This document shows, one piece after another, positions 6,775-9,215 of a stretch of DNA of 9,215 nucleotides. Both the position numbers and the translations under genes were made by a program. Numbering within the stretch: the first letter of the stretch is position 1; the number at the start of each line of letters is the position of its first letter. The stretch is taken from positions 1-9,215 of the forward strand of contig CALJKQ010000106.1 in the NCBI GenBank assembly GCA_937973565.1, read 5' to 3'. Source of the stretch: an uncultured Saprospiraceae bacterium (GTDB taxonomy: Bacteria > Bacteroidota > Bacteroidia > Chitinophagales > Saprospiraceae). The notes beneath the pieces are model-generated. The model was given only the letters and a program-made list of their open reading frames with translations, did not search any database and was not told the origin of the DNA.

Positions 6775-6802
6775 ATTATATTATGGATTATGTAAATATC
6801 AA
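6775..6802 (-). promoter_or_regulatory. Putative promoter of the flavin oxidoreductase gene
   Basis: On the minus strand TTGATA (plus-strand 6797-6802) is followed after 16 bases by TATAAT (6775-6780), a near-consensus sigma-70 pair of the proteobacterial kind, placed ~32 bases before the ATG. The region is very AT-rich, so chance is likely enough to keep confidence low. Bacteroidota normally use TTTG/TAnnTTTG. Confidence 0.25.
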
Positions 6803-6878
6803 GTATTTGGGATTTTTCCTTGTCTTCGAAAATGTTGAAATAGTTGCATTTATTTTTTATTCAAGCCTACCTACTTAT

Positions 6879-8165
6879 TCATATGATGAGCAGCGCAATA
6901 AGGGCAGCCAAAAGGATGATGCCATAGCCCGCTAAAAGTAAAGAGCGCAATGATTTACTGCCGGCCCAAATGCCAATACCCATTTTGATGAGCGTATTCG
7001 AGATGGTCGCCATTAGGAGTGCCTTGGCAGCGAGCGAAAGGTCGAGGTGTTTTCCGGCCATTTTCGATACCGTAATGGTTATGGCATCTATATCGGATAA
7101 GCCGGATAGGGCACTGGAAATCAGCAGTCCTTGTTGCCCCAGGTGTTCATTGGCATAATCGACCATCAAAAGGATGACAGTATAAATGAGTCCAAAAAAC
7201 AAGGCACCCTGCAGATCAAGCGGTTTGCCTTGGCGGATGGGAGTATCCACAGCATGTAATCCGTCCTTTTTGAAGTGGATATACAGAGTACTTCCCAACG
7301 CAGCCACGAATACGATAAAAATAAGGTAATAGTATTCATTAAATAGCGATGGGTTGAACAGGTAGATCCACAGCAGCACCCTCAGCACCATAACAGATGA
7401 AGCAGCTAAAATGGCCACCGCACAGCTATGGGCAAGCGCCTCGTTTTCTTTGCTTTTTTTAGCAAAAACCCAGGTCACGGCGGTGCTTGAGATCAGTCCA
7501 CCCACTACACCACTGAATAGGATACCTTTTTTGGATCCCAGCAATTTCATCAGCATATAACCCACAAAACCCAGTCCGGAAGTAAGTAATACAACCCACC
7601 CGATTTCACGGGGATTGAGGATGCCATTGGGTCCATAATTTTCATCCGGTAAAAAGGGGAATAGCAACAAGGTAATGATCACAAAACGAATAAAATCGTA
7701 CAACTCCTCTTCCGTAATCTTACCTATCATCGAATGAAGCCTGAGTTTTGAGGACAACATTACCAGCACCACCACCATGGTCATCAGGCTGATGTCCAGG
7801 TAACCCATAAAACAAAGTGTACCCAGCAAAAAGCCGATAATCAGTGAAATTTCTGTGGTAGCCCCTACATCCCCCCTCGATGCCGTAATAAAGTAAGCAA
7901 CACCTGTAAGAATCGCAACTGCCAGTAAAATGGCAATGTAAACCCAGGGCGAGAAAATAAAATAACACATGCCCCCCAGAAAACCCAACAATACCACCAG
8001 CACAAACGTACGGATGCCGGCAAAGCCATTCACCTTTTCCGTCAGTGCCGCGTGTTCCCGCTCCAGCCCAATGATGATGCCTATGCCCAGTGCCACCAGT
8101 GCACGGATCAAAAACTCACCCTGCGACAATTGTAAAGCGGTTGTATCAATGATATAGTGATCCAT
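6879..8165 (-). CDS. MgtC/SapB-like and DUF4010 multi-pass membrane protein
   Basis: A 428-residue inner-membrane protein, counted from the ATG at 8165. The N-terminal third resembles MgtC/SapB: a glycine-rich helix then IGLERE (residues ~32-37) and GIRTF (~50-54), the family's usual GLERE...RTF signature. The C-terminal part matches DUF4010 by memory: GGLISSTAVTW (~222-232) and SGLSDIDAITIT (~354-365), among about a dozen hydrophobic segments, ending in a hydrophobic tail. The transported or sensed substrate is unknown; MgtC proteins are linked to magnesium limitation, but that cannot be carried over safely. The frame extends upstream to a TTG at 8195 (10 more residues); the ATG is preferred because TTG starts are rarer and the extension adds no recognisable feature. 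No Shine-Dalgarno sequence is present. Confidence 0.9.
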   Translation of the reverse strand: MDHYIIDTTALQLSQGEFLIRALVALGIGIIIGLEREHAALTEKVNGFAGIRTFVLVVLLGFLGGMCYFIFSPWVYIAILLAVAILTGVAYFITASRGDVGATTEISLIIGFLLGTLCFMGYLDISLMTMVVVLVMLSSKLRLHSMIGKITEEELYDFIRFVIITLLLFPFLPDENYGPNGILNPREIGWVVLLTSGLGFVGYMLMKLLGSKKGILFSGVVGGLISSTAVTWVFAKKSKENEALAHSCAVAILAASSVMVLRVLLWIYLFNPSLFNEYYYLIFIVFVAALGSTLYIHFKKDGLHAVDTPIRQGKPLDLQGALFFGLIYTVILLMVDYANEHLGQQGLLISSALSGLSDIDAITITVSKMAGKHLDLSLAAKALLMATISNTLIKMGIGIWAGSKSLRSLLLAGYGIILLAALIALLII

Positions 8166-8210
8166 TTGATATATTATTGATAAATCAGGATTCAATGGGT
8201 TTATATGTAT

Positions 8211-8218
8211 CTAAGATA
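8211..8218 (-). promoter_or_regulatory. Possible -7 element of the DUF4010 gene
   Basis: On the minus strand TATCTTAG fits TAnnTTnG, 45 bases before the ATG at 8165. No good TTTG is seen at the expected upstream distance. Only 15 bases would separate it from the alternative TTG start, which mildly favours the ATG. Confidence 0.25.
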
Positions 8219-8333
8219 ACACAAATAAATTGAATTTTTGGAGTTTTGGAAGTGACATAGGTCAATTTGGTAATGCAGCTTCGATCAAAGCTAAAAGGAT
8301 TAATCTTTATAAGTCCAAAGTACCAAATGTAAA

Positions 8334-8480
8334 TTTGTCGAAGCCACTCGCAGTGCTCGTGGTTATCCGTGAGAAAGGAAATCTGTGATTTCCGAATTCG
8401 AACGATGGTGAGCTTTGCCGAACCACCTTCCTAAAATGACCTGTCAGTCATTTTTTTGCTCTGCAAACCGCTCGGTCATG
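8334..8480 (+). repeat. Three-hairpin structured repeat element, copy A
   Basis: In order: TTTGTCGAAG (8334-8343); an imperfect hairpin CCAC/GTGG (8344-8362); a 14-base spacer ending GTGAGAAA; a perfect hairpin GGAAATC-TGT-GATTTCC (8377-8393); 15 bases containing ACGAT; core TGAGCTTTGCCGAA (8409-8422); a perfect 8-bp hairpin AAAATGAC/GTCATTTT (8433-8440 with 8447-8454); TTTGC...GCAAACC; and CTCGGTCAT. Unpaired parts and spacing match copy B, while the stems differ. The core resembles the TGAGCTTGTCGAAG motif that I recall as a common dispersed bacterial repeat. Confidence 0.75.
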
Positions 8481-8552
8481 CGCTTCGCGCTCAGGTCAAT
8501 GAATTCAAAGAGGGATCGGTCAAATAAAATTAGCTGGTAATTACAATCAGTC

Positions 8553-8704
8553 TTTGTCGATGCCGTGCAAGGTTTTGCACGGTTCTTCTTGAGTTAGCAA
8601 ATTTATAATTTGCGTAAACGATCGATGCTGAGCTTGCCGAAGTACTCGTTATCGAGTGAAATCATTCACTCGATTTGCTCCGAAGTCGCAACCACTCGGT
8701 CATC
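8553..8704 (+). repeat. Three-hairpin structured repeat element, copy B
   Basis: Same order as copy A: TTTGTCGATG (8553-8562); a perfect hairpin CCGTGCAA-GGTT-TTGCACGG (8563-8582); a 14-base spacer containing TTGAG; a perfect hairpin GCAAATT-TAT-AATTTGC (8597-8613); 15 bases containing ACGAT; core TGAGCTTGCCGAAG (8629-8642); a perfect 10-bp hairpin ATCGAGTGAA-ATCA-TTCACTCGAT (8651-8674); TTTGC...GCAACC; and CTCGGTCATC. The spacer between hairpins 1 and 2 (14 bases) and the length of hairpin 2 (17 bases) are identical to copy A. Confidence 0.8.
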
Positions 8705-8822
8705 TACAAAGGTCAATATGTGTAGTTATAGGCGAAATATATTACCCATAGACCCAAGATTTATCTTATTTCGCTGAAGTTTCTTCTTACCCGTAACCCG
8801 TGCTGTGCGGTAGGAAGTCAGC

Positions 8823-8869
8823 ATGCCACCATCCCAGTAAACACCATTCACCCAAGCGGTGTAGGGGCG
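8823..8869 (+). repeat. Direct repeat flanking the heptamer satellite, left copy
   Basis: Starts ATGCCACCATCCCAGTAAAC and ends at the satellite. It matches 9063-9110 with scattered substitutions, including CCATTC and CCCAAGCG. A GTAACCCG module lies 30 bases upstream (8793-8800); its partner, 9118-9125, lies on the far side of the right copy. Confidence 0.75.
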
Positions 8870-9058
8870 GCTCACTGCTCACCGCTCACTGCTCACCGCT
8901 CACTGCTCACGGCTCACCGACAACGGCTAACCGCTCATGGCTCACCGCTTAGCGGACAGCGGACAGCGGTGATCGGACAGCGGTGAGCCGACATCCGACA
9001 GCGGTGAGCCGACATCCGACAGCGGTTAGCCGACATCCGACAGCGGTTAGCCGACAGC
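8870..9058. repeat. Heptanucleotide satellite, 27 copies, with internal strand switch
   Basis: The 189 bases divide exactly into 27 heptamers with no phase slip. The left part (8870-8946) is mostly GCTCACC, GCTCACT and GCTCACG. From GCTTAGC (8947-8953) the units become GGACAGC, GGTGAGC, GGTTAGC, CGACAGC and CGACATC, where GGTGAGC and GGTTAGC are the reverse complements of GCTCACC and GCTAACC on the left. There is a 14-bp higher-order period on the left and a 21-bp one on the right (8982-9002, 9003-9023, 9024-9044). An ORF on the minus strand through it is a by-product of the period. Confidence 0.9.
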
Positions 9059-9062
9059 CAAA

Positions 9063-9110
9063 ATGCCACCATCCCATTAAACGCCATTCCCCCAAGCGCT
9101 GAAGGCGCTT
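9063..9110 (+). repeat. Direct repeat flanking the heptamer satellite, right copy
   Basis: Starts ATGCCACCATCCCATTAAAC, as at 8823. It ends in a 6-bp hairpin AAGCGC-TGAAG-GCGCTT (9094-9110), which the left copy has lost. The GTAACCCG module follows at 9118-9125. Confidence 0.75.
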
Positions 9111-9170
9111 AATATACGTAACCCGCGGCAAAGCTGTGGGTGGGGGGACAAGTAGAATCTGTTTTGGCGG

Positions 9171-9205
9171 CATTTTTGAAAGATGTGCAACATCCATCAA
9201 AAATG
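9171..9205. repeat. Strong two-part hairpin near the right edge
   Basis: CATTTTTGA (9171-9179) pairs with TCAAAAATG (9197-9205). Within it GATGT (9182-9186) pairs with ACATC (9190-9194) around loop GCA, with a 2x2 internal loop between the stems. No T-run follows on the plus strand, so it is not a clear plus-strand terminator. It could be the end structure of the repeat block. Confidence 0.6.
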
Positions 9206-9215
9206 ATGACAAAAC

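Noticed and set aside
7720..7968. 82-codon minus-strand ORF inside the DUF4010 gene
   Set aside because: It is an out-of-frame overlap with a well-supported membrane protein gene.
8949..9212. 87-codon minus-strand ORF with LTAVGCR repeats
   Set aside because: It is a translation of the heptamer satellite and its flanking repeat; the protein period follows from the 21-base DNA period.

Overview
The window looks like chromosomal DNA from a member of the Bacteroidota, probably of the Saprospiria/Chitinophagia/Cytophagales kind. That is inferred from Sec signal peptides ending in an ...YGQ or ...WSQ style, TlpA-like exported thioredoxins, an OmpA-like plus DUF6624 protein, AT-rich starts with almost no Shine-Dalgarno sequence, TAnnTTnG-like -7 elements, and an IS200-like transposase beside REP-type palindromes. 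No rRNA, tRNA, CRISPR array or complete insertion sequence was seen.

Layout. (1) Bases 2-301 hold the C-terminal part of an IS200-like Y1 (HUH) transposase, cut by the left edge. Four REP-like palindromes follow (321-583), two in each orientation, with two covarying companion hairpins. (2) Bases 648-998 hold a hairpin-rich repeat array: three 93-bp tandem units and a partial fourth. (3) Bases 1211-5557 are a low-GC, plus-strand group of three exported proteins: a lipoprotein with a thioredoxin fold, a 555-residue protein joining an OmpA-like domain to a DUF6624-like domain, and a TlpA-like thioredoxin with a large N-terminal domain. (4) Bases 5640-8165 are two higher-GC minus-strand genes: an Old Yellow Enzyme family flavin oxidoreductase and an MgtC/DUF4010 multi-pass membrane protein. 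(5) Bases 8334-9205 are gene-free and repeat-dense: two copies of a three-hairpin element, a 27-copy heptanucleotide satellite that switches strand midway, a direct repeat flanking it, and a strong terminal hairpin.

How it fits together. The two minus-strand genes look like ordinary housekeeping or accessory metabolism and have no evident functional link to the plus-strand group. The three exported proteins share strand, base composition and predicted location (envelope or periplasm), which suggests an accessory envelope cassette with disulfide/thiol chemistry; their joint function is unknown.

The most interesting content is non-coding. Two separate families of structured repeats keep their unpaired sequences and spacing but have different stem sequences that stay self-complementary. 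One family lies next to a Y1 transposase fragment. The other occurs as two direct copies near the right end and as a rearranged, tandemly amplified version on the opposite strand near the left end.
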